Shown: one piece after another, positions 33,631-44,393 of the stretch | Position numbering within the stretch: the stretch's first letter is position 1 | How the letters are laid out: each line of letters begins with the position of its first letter | Notes under the pieces: generated by a model | Database searches by the model: none | Told to the model about the DNA's origin: nothing | The model's input: the letters and a program-made list of their open reading frames with translations, nothing else | Translations under genes and position numbers: made by a program | From: Pristionchus mayeri | Lineage: Eukaryota; Nematoda; Chromadorea; Rhabditida; Neodiplogasteridae | Assembly: GCA_036245805.1 (NCBI GenBank) | Contig: BTRK01000006.1 | Span: forward strand, 20,554,365 to 20,618,364 | DNA: 64,000 nt | Reading direction: 5' to 3'

Positions 33631-34718
33631 CCGGAAAGTGGGGAAGGAGAAGATGTCATGGATGAGCGATTTCCTGGTCCATATTCAGTGCCGTACAAGC
33701 AAAATGTATTGGCATTTGATGTTCAACAACTGTATTAGATGTTTTTTTCTACAGCAATTGCGACTGGAAATCAATCATTTTTGCTCTTCGAAAAGTGCGG
33801 TGTGAAATGAAATCGCCTGTAGAAAATTAAGTTAAAACGATCCAGACGAAGTTAAAAGGGCGAAACTCTCACCAGGGTGCCCGTATTTTTTTGGCAAACC
33901 ACTCATTGGAAAGCTCTCGCAGAGCTGCATCTATTGTGAAAATTTGAGCTGCTGCTTTACCTACATTTTTGAGAAAATTGACCTACAGTGTACCACTCTT
34001 AAAAATAGGTTTCAGAGAAAATGGTTTATATAGATCGAAAGAGCTCAAAAAATGAGTTGGGGTCACTCAGAGGTAAATTTTGCTTTATCTTACGCCATAT
34101 CCAAGAAAAAGGCTCTCAAAGTGGCTGGTGACGATATCCGACCCTACGCAGGGAGCTCCAAAATGAAGTGTACATAAAAAGATTTCGGCGATCACTCAGA
34201 GATGCCTCAGGGTCCCCGAAACCGGGTAGAACTCACTTCACGATTTCAGCTCCATTCCCAGGAATGGCAATTTTAGCTCGATTCTCTCGTGAATGGCGTG
34301 ATATGAGAGCGTTTGCCTAAATTCGAGCAGATCCGAAATATTTTGGCACAGCAAAAAAAAGTCAATTTTCCAATTTTGAATGATTTGGGGTTATCGATGG
34401 CGCTGAAGACGATAGGCATACTCATTTTGTACGTAGAGCTTCCTTTGGCTCCAGACGACGTTGCGTCGAATTCACTTTTTTAGGCTTTTCACAGCTCAAT
34501 TGTGCGCTAAAATTAGTGGAGCAAGTTTTCTGTGGTGAAATTTTATGGCGAACACGCCTGTGTATTTCAATTATCATATTTTTCTAATTAAAAAAATTAA
34601 AAATTCAACTTTTCGCTCCATCAAAAGCGAGCTTAGCAAATATATGGGTGGAACCGCCGTGACGAGAGGATTTCCAGTATGTAATTTCATCTAAATACGA
34701 CATCAAACTTTTGAGAAA

Positions 34719-34903
34719 ACTAAAAATAACTACGCTCAAAACAGATGAAAACGCGAGGTTGGACGAGGCAATGCACTGAGACTGCCAGGGGGCGTGGAAT
34801 AGAGGCGGAGGAGGGGACTGCCAGAGGGTCTGAGGTCAATTGAAGGAAGAAGAACGGACGATAACACGCCAAATTAGGTTCAAACGGAGCACTATTTGCA
34901 ACA
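34719..34903. other. Palindrome 2 spacer (185 bp)
   Basis: Purine-rich single-copy loop containing AATAGAGGCGGAGGAGGGG. It resembles the loop of the foldback element at 10872-12722 (AATAGAGGGGAAGGAGAGGG). The flanking 0.9 kb of both arms (about 33810-34718 and 34904-35812) has the AT-rich, gene-free look of foldback-element arms. Confidence 0.75.
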
Positions 34904-35991
34904 TTTCTCAAAAGTTTGATGTCGTATTTAGATGAAATTACATACTGGAAATCCTCTCGTCACGGCGGTTCCACCCATATATTTGCTAAGCTCGCTTTTG
35001 ATGGAGCGAAAAGTTGAATTTTTAATTTTTTTAATTAGAAAAATATGATAATTGAAATACACAGGCGTGTTCGCCATAAAATTTCACCACAGAAAACTTG
35101 CTCCACTAATTTTAGCGCACAATTGAGCTGTGAAAAGCCTAAAAAAGTGAATTCGACGCAACGTCGTCTGGAGCCAAAGGAAGCTCTACGTACAAAATGA
35201 GTATGCCTATCGTCTTCAGCGCCATCGATAACCCCAAATCATTCAAAATTGGAAAATTGACTTTTTTTTGCTGTGCCAAAATATTTCGGATCTGCTCGAA
35301 TTTAGGCAAACGCTCTCATATCACGCCATTCACGAGAGAATCGAGCTAAAATTGCCATTCCTGGGAATGGAGCTGAAATCGTGAAGTGAGTTCTACCCGG
35401 TTTCGGGGACCCTGAGGCATCTCTGAGTGATCGCCGAAATCTTTTTATGTACACTTCATTTTGGAGCTCCCTGCGTAGGGTCGGATATCGTCACCAGCCA
35501 CTTTGAGAGCCTTTTTCTTGGATATGGCGTAAGATAAAGCAAAATTTACCTCTGAGTGACCCCAACTCATTTTTTGAGCTCTTTCGATCTATATAAACCA
35601 TTTTCTCTGAAACCTATTTTTAAGAGTGGTACACTGTAGGTCAATTTTCTCAAAAATGTAGGTAAAGCAGCAGCTCAAATTTTCACAATAGATGCAGCTC
35701 TGCGAGAGCTTTCCAATGAGTGGTTTGCCAAAAAAATACGGGCACCCTGGTGAGAGTTTCGCCCTTTTAACTTCGTCTGGATCGTTTTAACTTAATTTTC
35801 TACAGGCGATTTCATTTCACACCGCACTTTTCGAAGAGCAAAAATGATTGATTTCCAGTCGCAATTGCTGTAGAAAAAAACATCTAATACAGTTGTTGAA
35901 CATCAAATGCCAATACATTTTGCTTGTACGGCACTGAATATGGACCAGGAAATCGCTCATCCATGACATCTTCTCCTTCCCCACTTTCCGG

Positions 35992-36264
35992 GTGCTTTCC
36001 GCGAACGTTCGAGAGAAGAGGCGAAAGCTGCTCAATCATTCGCTCTCAACTTCAATCTTCCATGCATCTCTCTATCTCTGTATTCGCACACATTCTTCAC
36101 TTCTCACTAGAAATGTCTGCCTCGAGAGAACGTGGGAGGAATGGATAGCTGTAGCCCTCAAACATCAGTATCGTACGCTTCTCTCGCCACTAACGGAGCA
36201 CGTACGAAGCGTCTTTGAGAAGATTGTGCAGGAAGAGCACTCAAATTCGGGATTGCACGCTTGA
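35992..36264 (+). CDS. Unassigned open frame (right copy)
   Basis: Mirror of 33358-33630; the same 90-codon frame ends at the TGA at 36262-36264. No function can be assigned. Confidence 0.32.
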   Translation: MLSANVREKRRKLLNHSLSTSIFHASLYLCIRTHSSLLTRNVCLERTWEEWIAVALKHQYRTLLSPLTEHVRSVFEKIVQEEHSNSGLHA

Positions 36265-36878
36265 CGCGTGAAAAATAACGAGGAGGAGATATGCTACAGA
36301 TTATAATACATAGATTTCGTGTAATTGCAGTCCTTCGTCTCGGCGTTGCGTAGAAAAAATATTTTTATCAATGCACTACTACGATCTCTCCAATATTCTG
36401 TTTACGGATTCGATCGACATTCAATGGAAGGAAGTTCGCACCTCTCTCGTCCTTCCCGGCACCTGATCAATCCCAATCGACACCTCGAGATCGTTGCCAA
36501 TCGTTCAAATCGGGGTCTCTAAACGTTCGGAGCGCATCTGAACAATCACACTGACTCATATTCAGTCACGTTCACCCACTTCCGGAAGTAAACAATACAA
36601 CTTTCCCATGTTTTTTTCGAGATAAGTTACGAGAAAAATTGTCGATTCCCAACGGCGGGCTAGGATAATGTTTCGATCGAGAAAGCATTGAAAACTTCCA
36701 AGGAAATGAGTGGAAGATTTTTTGCGATCGGTTATTCATCATACATCAACAGAGGATACGTGCGGACTTGTTCTAATGCTTTAGACATCGTCAGAACAAC
36801 CGAATGATGTCGCAGTTTTCCCCGTTTCTCGCCTGATCAAACAGCGCTTCGTCTCGAAAATATCCCCGTAGGAAGTAC

Positions 36879-36886
36879 TATAAAAG
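36879..36886 (+). promoter_or_regulatory. TATA box of right two-ShKT gene
   Basis: TATAAAAG, 48 bp before the ATG at 36934, followed by a TCTCCTCTCC-rich leader. Confidence 0.65.
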
Positions 36887-36933
36887 TGCGACGGAAGCAG
36901 AGACTGCACTCATCTCCTCTCCTCTTCCTCCCC

Positions 36934-37738
36934 ATGCTCCTCACCGCCCTCATCCTCTCCTCCCTTCTCGGCCTCGCTGGCGCCCAGTGCACTGGCAACG
37001 ACGCCCCTCAGTGAGTTCCTGCTTCACTTAGCACTGTAAAAAGACAGTTGGATGCAGTTCATTTATACTATTCATCTTGCACAATCGAGTGATCTTTGAT
37101 CTTTCTTCAGATGCGCAAGCTGGAAGACCACCGGATTCTGCACGAACACCGGCTACACGATGGAGATGAGAAAGCAGTACTGCGGAGTGACGTCAGTAAC
37201 TGATTCAGTGATCAAAGGCGAAATATCGCCGTTGCAGCTGTGGTTTCTGCAACCGTGACGGCACTCAGACTGCTGCTGGAGGAGGAAGCAACTACGGAAG
37301 CTGCGTTGATAAGAACGCCAAGTGAGGGCAGATTCAGCGTTTCGAAACCCAAACAATCCTAGTCAACACAGACAAGATTACTAGAGAGGTCGTTGAATTG
37401 TTCATTACAGCTGTGCCTCCTGGGCTGCGACTGGCTTCTGCACCAACCCCACCACCTCGAACTCGATGAAGCTTCTGGTGAGCATTTGATGATGATGAGA
37501 GGGTTCTTAATCGCTTCTCCTTCTGCTGTAAACACTCGATGTTTTGCAATTCTTCACCGTCACAGATTATCCATTCATAATGCACTCCCTCCTACAGTAC
37601 TGCTGCGCTACCTGCCGTCCCACCGTTCTCTTCGGCACGACTACCGTAGCTGGCACCACTACCGTAACCGGAACGACCGTGTCCACCACAACTGCTACGA
37701 CTACCACGACTGCCGCTAACGGAGGAAAGAAGAAATAA
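36934..37738 (+). CDS. Secreted two-ShKT-domain protein (right palindrome copy)
   Basis: Exons 36934-37010, 37111-37191, 37238-37321, 37411-37477, 37598-37738; 149 residues. A signal peptide (MLLTALILSSLLGLAGA) precedes two ShKT modules. The first is CTGNDAPQCASWKTTGFC...MRKQYCGVTCGFC. The second is SCVDKNAKCASWAATGFC...MKLLYCCATC. Each has the CxxxCxxC-type ending, with the second compressed to YCCATC. A Thr/Val-rich tail (about 40 residues, many TTT) ending GGKKK suggests O-glycosylation. ShKT modules in nematodes occur in secreted surface, venom-like and enzyme-linked proteins; the role here is unknown. Exon borders coincide with domain halves, as in the paralog at 41200-42062. Confidence 0.9.
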
Positions 37739-37781
37739 ACAAGTTATCGTCCGAATACTCGACGAATGTATCCAACATTTG

Positions 37782-37787
37782 AATAAA
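37782..37787 (+). terminator. Poly(A) signal of right two-ShKT gene
   Basis: AATAAA 43 bases after the TAA stop. Confidence 0.7.
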
Positions 37788-38079
37788 GTTGCATCATCAT
37801 TAGAAATATTTCATCTCCGCAGTTTCTGATTTTTGGGTGAAAGAAAATGTGATCAAATAGGGATGTAGCATTCACAATTCTCCACATAAATGCACCCGGA
37901 ATCGTTTAGAAGATCACGAGGAGAAGGGGAACAGATGTGCAAACGACCAGTATCCGCTCGAATTTCTAGACAGCGAGGAATCCAGGAGATGGTAGCCTGG
38001 AGATTAGCCTCACAGATTACAGCTTCCCAAAGGCAAAAAATCTTATCGTACCACACAATTTGCCTCCATTGTCAGTGAA

Positions 38080-38985
38080 CTTTGATAATTCTTACCATGG
38101 CTCAGCTGCGATTTCGATTGCTTCCAATTGCTTTCTGATTGAATAAGCTTCCCCTATAACCCATAGTGCTAGTTTAGCTACCCAGACGTTCGTGGGAACC
38201 TTTTTTAAACTAGATGCTGTCGCACGATAAATCTGAATTCACATTAATGCATCCTTTACTCGATTGTTTCTTAATGCGATTGTCGAAAAGAATGAAATGT
38301 TGTCGTCTTTCAATTATTTCATTCGATTCATTTCGTCAATCGCATGAGGAAATAATCGAGTAAAGGATGTATTAGATAGCCAATCGAGTAACTAATCTTG
38401 AATGGTTCGAAGTTGCGAGTCTAAAAGTGGTGAAGTGAGATTTCGAAAGAGAACTGTCGAAAGAGTAATGAAAAGGATAAAGGAGGATAAGGGGGATAGT
38501 GAGTTGTATTGTATTGGAGAGTATTGGAGAGTATAGTGAAAAGGAAAGGTGGATGTGGAAATCATAAAGATGAATGATGAAGAATGAGGAAAGATGAATA
38601 GAAAGAACAAAGGAGCGTATACGAGGAAGAAAGACAGAAGACAAGTGAGAAGACATCGAAGAGAAGTGAGAAGACATCGAAGACAAGAAATCGAGAACCG
38701 AATAAAGATCGAAGATCGAATAAAGATCGAATAAAGAATAAAGATCGAAGAGAAGATCGAAGAGAAGTGAGAAGACATCGAAGACAAGAAATCGAGAACC
38801 GAATAAAGCAAAGAGGATGCCGTAGATGGAGAAGCCAAGTCCTATTCGAAGCCAAATCTTATTCCACCCTATTCCCCTTCCATCCTACCCATCCTATGCC
38901 CAACCCCTTCAGATAAAGTATATAAAGTATAATATACTTTATGATTGTTCTAGATTATAATCTACGAAATTTATTCGAGTAGGAG
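38080..38985. other. End of palindrome 2 and intergenic DNA
   Basis: Holds the mirror minisatellite (38632-38792), the palindrome end at 38826 and a small perfect AAGTATA-type palindrome near 38919-38941. No gene is supported. Confidence 0.5.
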
Positions 38986-38989
38986 TCAT

Positions 38990-40706
38990 TTATTTAGGGG
39001 CGAAGTAAGCGGATGTCGCTCCTCCTGCGGCTCCTCCCGACACTCCGAAGTAGGCAGACTGGCCAGGGATGGCAGATCCTCCAGCGGGCTTGGGGGCTGC
39101 GGCTCCTGAACAAAGCCAGTTAGCGATTGCCACAGTCTACAGTACCCACCTCCTCCTCCACCTCCTCCGATTCCGAAGTAGGCCGAGGCGGCTCCTCCTC
39201 CTCCAGGGGCTCCCGCTCCTCCGACTCCGAAGTATCCAGAGGTCGTTCCACCTCCTCCTCCTCCCATGGGGGGAGGGGGAGGGGGCGGGGCTCCACCGAC
39301 AGGGGCTCCACCTCCCATGGGGGCGCCTCCGATGGCCGTCATCGTCGACATTCCCTTGGGTGCTCCAGGTGCTCCTCCGATGGCAGTCATCGTCGAGGCT
39401 CCTCCTCCACCTCCCATCGGGGCGCCACCAATTGCCGTCATCGTCGAAGCTCCCGCTGCAATACAGGGGTTTAGATACTGGGGAAGCTCCGCCTGAAATT
39501 CAGTATGTTACACAGAGTAGACATGGAGGGGTTGACTACCGTAATCCGATTTACCGTATCCTCACCGGGCTTTCCTCCCATCGGCACTCCTCCAATAGCA
39601 GTCATCGTTGAGGCTCCTCCTCCGCCTCCCATGGGGGCTCCTCCGATGGCAGTCATGGTCGAGGCTCCTCCTGTAAAGACACTATTAGTGGTGAATGCGA
39701 GGGCAGTACAAGGTAGGACAAGGGATTGTTCACAACCAACCTCCTCCGCCCATGGGGGCTCCTCCAATAGCAGTCATGGTAGAGGCTCCACCTCCACCTC
39801 CCATCGGGGCGCCACCAATAGCAGTCATCGTCGAGGCTCCACCTACAAGAGCACAAATCAGTGATGGAATAGCTGATACACGAAAGACAATGCACTCTCT
39901 CCCTTACCGGGATTTCCTCCCATGGGCACTCCTCCAATTGCCGTCATGGTGCTAGCTCCTCCTCCGCCGCCCATGGGGGCTCCACCGATGGCAGTCATGG
40001 TAGAGGCTCCACCTCCGGCAGCGGGTGCTCCCATCGGCGCTCCTCCGATAGCCGTCATCGTCGAGGCTCCACCTGCAATAGATACCGTAATCACTCGCTC
40101 AATCCACCCCGTCTACCGTAATCCGATCTACCGTATCCTCACCGGGTCTTCCTCCCATGGGTGCTCCTCCAATAGCAGTCATAGTCGATGCTCCTCCTCC
40201 TGCTGCGGGTGCTGCAGGCACTCCTCCGATCGCAGTCATCGTTGACATTCCTCCTCCTCCTCCCATCGGGGGCATCGCCATCGCTGCAATCGATAACAGT
40301 CAACTACCGTACCCCCACTGTCGTCCCACCCCGACTAGGACTACGATAACTCACGGGGAGGGGGCGCGGCTCCTCCACCACCAGCGGGCGAGGCTCCGAC
40401 TCCGAAGTAGGCAGAAGTGGCTCCTCCTCCTCCGGGGGCTCCCGCTCCTCCGACTCCGAAGTATCCAGAGGTCGTTCCTCCACCTCCGCCGCCTGAACAG
40501 ATACCGTATGAAAGAAGGGAGGGGGTAGAGAGGAAGGGCACGGTAGAGGGTAAGGAGTACGGTAGGGGGAGGGGTAGGGGAAGGGGTACGGTACCTGCGG
40601 GAAGCTTGGCTCCTCCTCCTCCTCCGGGATTACTTCCTCCAACTCCAAAGTATGCAGACGTGGCTCCGGGAGCAGAACCTCCAACTCCGAAGTACGCTGA
40701 CGTCAT
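38990..40706 (-). CDS. Glycine-rich STMTAIGG/YFG-repeat protein, SSQ-like (larger paralog)
   Basis: Eight exons in transcript order: 40706-40595, 40492-40355, 40283-40143, 40072-39908, 39842-39741, 39670-39566, 39455-39150, 39105-38990; 394 residues. Every intron is phase 1. The N and C termini carry SAYFG(V/I)GG and SGYFGVGG motifs (eight YFG/YFA-type). The centre has 12 copies of STMTAIGG, mostly as GASTMTAIGGAPMGG, encoded by exons that each hold two or three copies. The protein is almost pure Gly/Ala/Pro/Ser/Thr with few charges. The layout matches what I recall of C. elegans sperm-specific SSQ proteins, an inference not checked by search. The smaller paralog at 19723-20706 has one such repeat, so the centre expanded by exon duplication here, or shrank there. 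Confidence 0.86.
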
Positions 40707-40709
40707 CGT

Positions 40710-41190
40710 CGAAGAAGAAGAGACGAGTGACGAGTGATGAGTGAAGGGGACGATTGACAAGTGAGGAGAGAGCCATTCCCCCTCCTTATATACCCTCACC
40801 CATCGGCCAATCGACGAGTCGAATAATAAAATGAGGAGGGAGAGAACAACTTCATTGAAGAGACGAGGTGAACTATAGGATTAGACGCCCATTGATTATC
40901 GAATCGAGTATTCAAAATGGAGGGGATTAGAAATGGAGAGGATTTGAATGATCGAATTCACGTCAGCGATGATTCTCACGAAAACAGAGCAACGATGGAG
41001 CAGCCAAGGCATACTATCAACAGTTATGCAAATTTCACTTGAACTGAAATAGGTAAGCGGCGCCTCTTATTTTTATACTGTTTTTCCGCACGTAATTCTT
41101 TTTTTCTCGCTTTCTTTTGATGAAATCTTCAAGATAAACATGGTTTTATCGATCGACGTGACCCATCATCGACCTTCCCCTCTTCTCTCC
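40710..41190. other. Promoter region and intergenic DNA, TATA at 40785-40792 (-)
   Basis: TATATAAG on the minus strand lies about 80 bp before the ATG of the larger glycine-rich gene. The remainder shows no supported feature. Confidence 0.5.
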
Positions 41191-41199
41191 CTTTCTCTC

Positions 41200-42062
41200 T
41201 CACGGCGCCGCAGTCGTGGTTGTCGTTGTCGTCGTGGTGGTCGAAGATGACGTCGCCAGAAGAGTCGGACGGCACGTCGCACAGCAGTACTACGAAGGGG
41301 AATCATTTCAATATCACTCGCACTCACATGATACGGTAGTATACGGTGGTAATTCAATGATCTACCGTACCAGAAGTTTGAGGGAGTTCGAAATGGTTCG
41401 ATTGGCGCAGAATCCGCCCGCGTTCCATGAGGCGCAGCTGCATTTAAGCAGTTTCGATTAATTAAACAAAACTGGCTGTGAAACTAATCTCACTTTGCGT
41501 TCTTATCGACACAACTGCCGTAGGCTGATCCACCTCCCAGCGCCGTCTGAGTGCCGTCCGTGTTGCAGTAGCCGCATCTAAGGATGATCTTTGATCTCTC
41601 CTATCCTCTTCATCCTCTCAATCCTAGCTGATCTTTGATTTCTGTTCACTAGAGATGGCTATTCAAACTTTGCGGCCCAGCAATGATTCCCTCCCCTCTC
41701 ATTGCGATTCCGCAATTGGTGTTGCGGACCCGCGATGAGAGGGGAGGGAGAGGCGAGAAAATAGGCAAGGGGGAGGCTTCAATTGACCTTACTGCGGGCT
41801 CGCAATTCGACAATTGTATATTCAGCCCTACTTCTCACCTCACTCCACAGTACTGCTTCCTCATCTCCATCGAGTAGCCAGTATTCGAGCAGAAGCCAGC
41901 ATTGGCTACCCACGATGCACACCTCGAAAGGGTAGGTGATGATGCAATTAGCCTGATATTGCATCATAGCTAGTCAACTTCTCACTGCGGAGCGTCGTTG
42001 CCAGTGCATTGCGCTTCGAGAATCGGAATGAGGGCGAGAAGGAAGAGAGCAACAGCGAACAT
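41200..42062 (-). CDS. Secreted two-ShKT-domain protein (third paralog)
   Basis: Exons in transcript order: 42062-41986, 41922-41839, 41577-41494, 41437-41371, 41289-41200; 133 residues. A signal peptide (MFAVALFLLALIPILEA) is followed by CTGNDAPQCASWVANAGFC...MRKQYCGVRCGYC and SCVDKNAKCASWNAGGFC...LKLLYCCATC, then a short Thr-rich tail ending AAP. The structure and exon phases equal those of the palindrome copies, but the tail is shorter and the KKK end is missing. The sequence divergence shows it is an older duplicate. The acceptor at 41923 (TTTCGAG) is weak. Confidence 0.88.
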
Positions 42063-42069
42063 CGCGAAC

Positions 42070-42830
42070 TGAAATATTAAACGTTATTCAAAATGCCAAA
42101 CTATATTACAACATGAAAATGAAGTATTGATAGAAGGGAGAAGACTCAGTGTTGCTATCACATGCATATCGCAGTATTTATATTAGAGATTCAGGCAAAG
42201 TTCCGTCTCAAATTGCTTCCGTTGTTTGGCCAGATGGAGAGAGATGTTACCGGTGCAGGAGATACACGACTACTATGTAGCTTTGTAAGACCTTTTCAAT
42301 TCCCAGTTCCCTCTCTGTCTCGCCTGCTCCTCTTCCCTCTCCCAATTTCGGGCAAAGCATCAAGTATCTGCATTAACCAGAGAAGGGGAGGGAGGGGATA
42401 CCAAGTCATTGGTTTGTTTCCAATTCTCTGATCCTCCATCGGTCTCCTCTGCACATTCCTTCTCCGGCAGCGAAGGAATGGGTTGCAGGAGAGGTCTCTT
42501 CAATAGTTCTTATCATTCTGCTCTTCTATTTCACCGGCAAGAATGGCGAGAGACCAGACACAAGCATGAGAGGAACTTGCTGTCAATCCCTACCGTAGAT
42601 TCTCAGGTAGCCTAAGATAATTCCTATTCATTAACTCTGTTAATTCTCGTCAGATACTCAATTTGCATATTGCAGATGAGAAATACGCAAAAAAACTGTT
42701 CGTTGTCAAGTCTGAGATCACTTTCGACATTCTGGTAACCAGAATCTGGTTACAGTCCACCAATTGAACGAGTTCTATCGTTGCTCAACAGACAAATACG
42801 GAGACAGTGGGTCATTCTACTAGAGCTCAT
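42070..42830. other. Intergenic stretch, no supported feature
   Basis: Two plus-strand open frames of 68-89 codons without motifs; nothing else. Confidence 0.4.
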
Positions 42831-43216
42831 CAATCATCAGGAGATTGTTGGCTACGTCGTTGTATGTAATCGATCACGATCACAATTTCGTCCATATTTG
42901 TCCAGATGCATCGGAGATCTTCCGGGTGCACGACTCTCAACAATAGAATTCGGATAACTCTGACAAGTTCGCGTGCTGCTAGCAGGAGCAAGCCAGTCCT
43001 GATGCGGGTGATTAAACTCGAGACTCGCAGTACTTGTGTCCCTAGAGAGTCTGAAGTCAGTGCGCACAACCCACACGTGATGCCATCACTGATCAATTCA
43101 TTCAATCGCGGTGAGAGCGAACTTGAATACGAGAACAAATTTGCTTGCACAAGATTGTAATCGTTTATTTTATCGTTCCCATACCGCACAATATAAGAAG
43201 CGAATCTTGCACTCAA
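42830..43216 (-). CDS. Unassigned 128-codon open frame
   Basis: A long minus-strand frame with coding-like composition, hydrophobic/basic in its second half (LLLLAARELVRVIRILLLRV) and ending acidic/polar (RRSQQSPDD). No known domain. It may be the 3' end of the small gene at 43443-43586, or independent. No promoter or poly(A) signal was found. Confidence 0.35.
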   Translation of the reverse strand: MSARFASYIVRYGNDKINDYNLVQANLFSYSSSLSPRLNELISDGITCGLCALTSDSLGTQVLRVSSLITRIRTGLLLLAARELVRVIRILLLRVVHPEDLRCIWTNMDEIVIVIDYIQRRSQQSPDD

Positions 43217-43315
43217 AACAGTACTCTAGTAATCAATGGTCTCCGGACGATTGTTTATGTGCGGCAAAAGAAAGTCTCCACTCGTGTCTCGAGAGAGTGT
43301 GCATCTGAAATATTG

Positions 43316-43586
43316 TTATGATAACGTATTAAGAATTATCATTGTTGTCTTTGGGGATGTCGGTCCTAACAAAGATGAGAAATAGAAAATTGAAATTCAA
43401 TGACAACACAGGCAACTTCATCGGCAAATGTCTTCGAAGGTTCCTGTAGGGAAAATCCAAGATATAGTATGTAAATCACCGAAGATGGCGAGGGAGACTC
43501 GCTTCGCCCACTTTCTTCAATCTTTCGTGGAGCAGAATGACAGCCTGTGCTCTATCAAACAGAGTTGGAGCTGAAGATGCCATCAT
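43316..43586 (-). CDS. Small orphan gene, N-terminal exons
   Basis: Exon 1 (43586-43480) starts MMASSAPTLFDRAQAVILLH, continues with basic/amphipathic residues to ASLPRHLR and ends at GTGATT. Exon 2 begins at 43443 after CCCTACAG (NLRRHLPMKLP). It then either continues open to a TAA near 43322 or is spliced by a GTGTTG...TTGTTAG intron. Splice borders are good, but no family is recognised. Confidence 0.42.
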
Positions 43587-43872
43587 ACCGGGGGGGGGGA
43601 TTTTTCAAATTTAAGTGCTTACCCATTTCGAATACGTAGAGAGAGCTGGGCTGATAGTCGCTGAAAAAAATGAGGAGAATTAGGTATTTTGAAATTTCCG
43701 CTCAGTCACTTGCAGGAAAAGACTATCTTTGAATTTATCTTTTACTTACTTTTTGCAGAATAGAAAAACGCGAGTTCCATTAAAGAAGGTGTAACACGAA
43801 TAAGAGATGAGGAGGTAATGTATTCTGATGAGCGTGTTAGGTAGTTAGAATGTTTCACCTCAGCCCGAACCA

Positions 43873-43945
43873 ACGGTGATCATAGCGCAGTGGGTAACTC
43901 CTGCGCGGCAATCGCAATCTACGTGGGTTCGAATCCAGCTAGGCG
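43873..43945 (+). other. tRNA-like sequence (degenerate or SINE head)
   Basis: Contains an A-box-like TAGCGCAGTGGGTAAC, a D stem (CGCAG/CTGCG) and a perfect B box GGTTCGAATCC with correct spacing, but the acceptor stem does not pair. This is more likely a tRNA-derived repeat than a working tRNA. Confidence 0.5.
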
Positions 43946-44393
43946 CATTCGTTGTTGCTGTTTTTCTCATTCATTTCAAATACGCGCGCTTCGCCTGCGC
44001 TGAGGCCCGATCTTCTCATTCTCATATCTCGAGATAGAGTCATCTGTGTCACTTCGGATAAAGTGATTTCTCATTGGATTTCTGTCCTCTACGACAACCA
44101 CTATTCCACATGTACAATCTATTTTTCGTGTTACTCCTTCTTTAACCACTAATTCCGTCGAGCACTTACAAATTGTACTGGGAGAAATGAAATCGCACAT
44201 CTAAAATATAAAAAATACCTTCTGCGAATTTTAAGGTCATTAAATAGATAAATAACGAAAAAATATGCGTAATTGCTAAAATCCGAACTTTGATCCACTC
44301 ATTTTCAATGTTTCGAAAGCGGTAGAGTGAGTATCGCAATCCATCGTGATCAAATTTGAATAACACACGTCTTCTGATAGAACGCAGGTGCAA

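Larger units (their letters stand above)
30796..34718. repeat. Palindrome 2, left arm (3,923 bp)
   Basis: Pairs with 34904-38826 with constant coordinate sum 69622, so without net indels. Base 30796 belongs both to this arm and to the end of palindrome 1. Confidence 0.97.
34904..38826. repeat. Palindrome 2, right arm (3,923 bp)
   Basis: Reverse complement of 30796-34718. Similarity stops after 38826. Confidence 0.97.

Noticed and set aside
39069..39611. 180-codon plus-strand open frame
   Set aside because: Antisense of the glycine-rich gene; repetitive GGA/GGN codons keep the other strand open. The minus-strand exons have phase-consistent splice sites.
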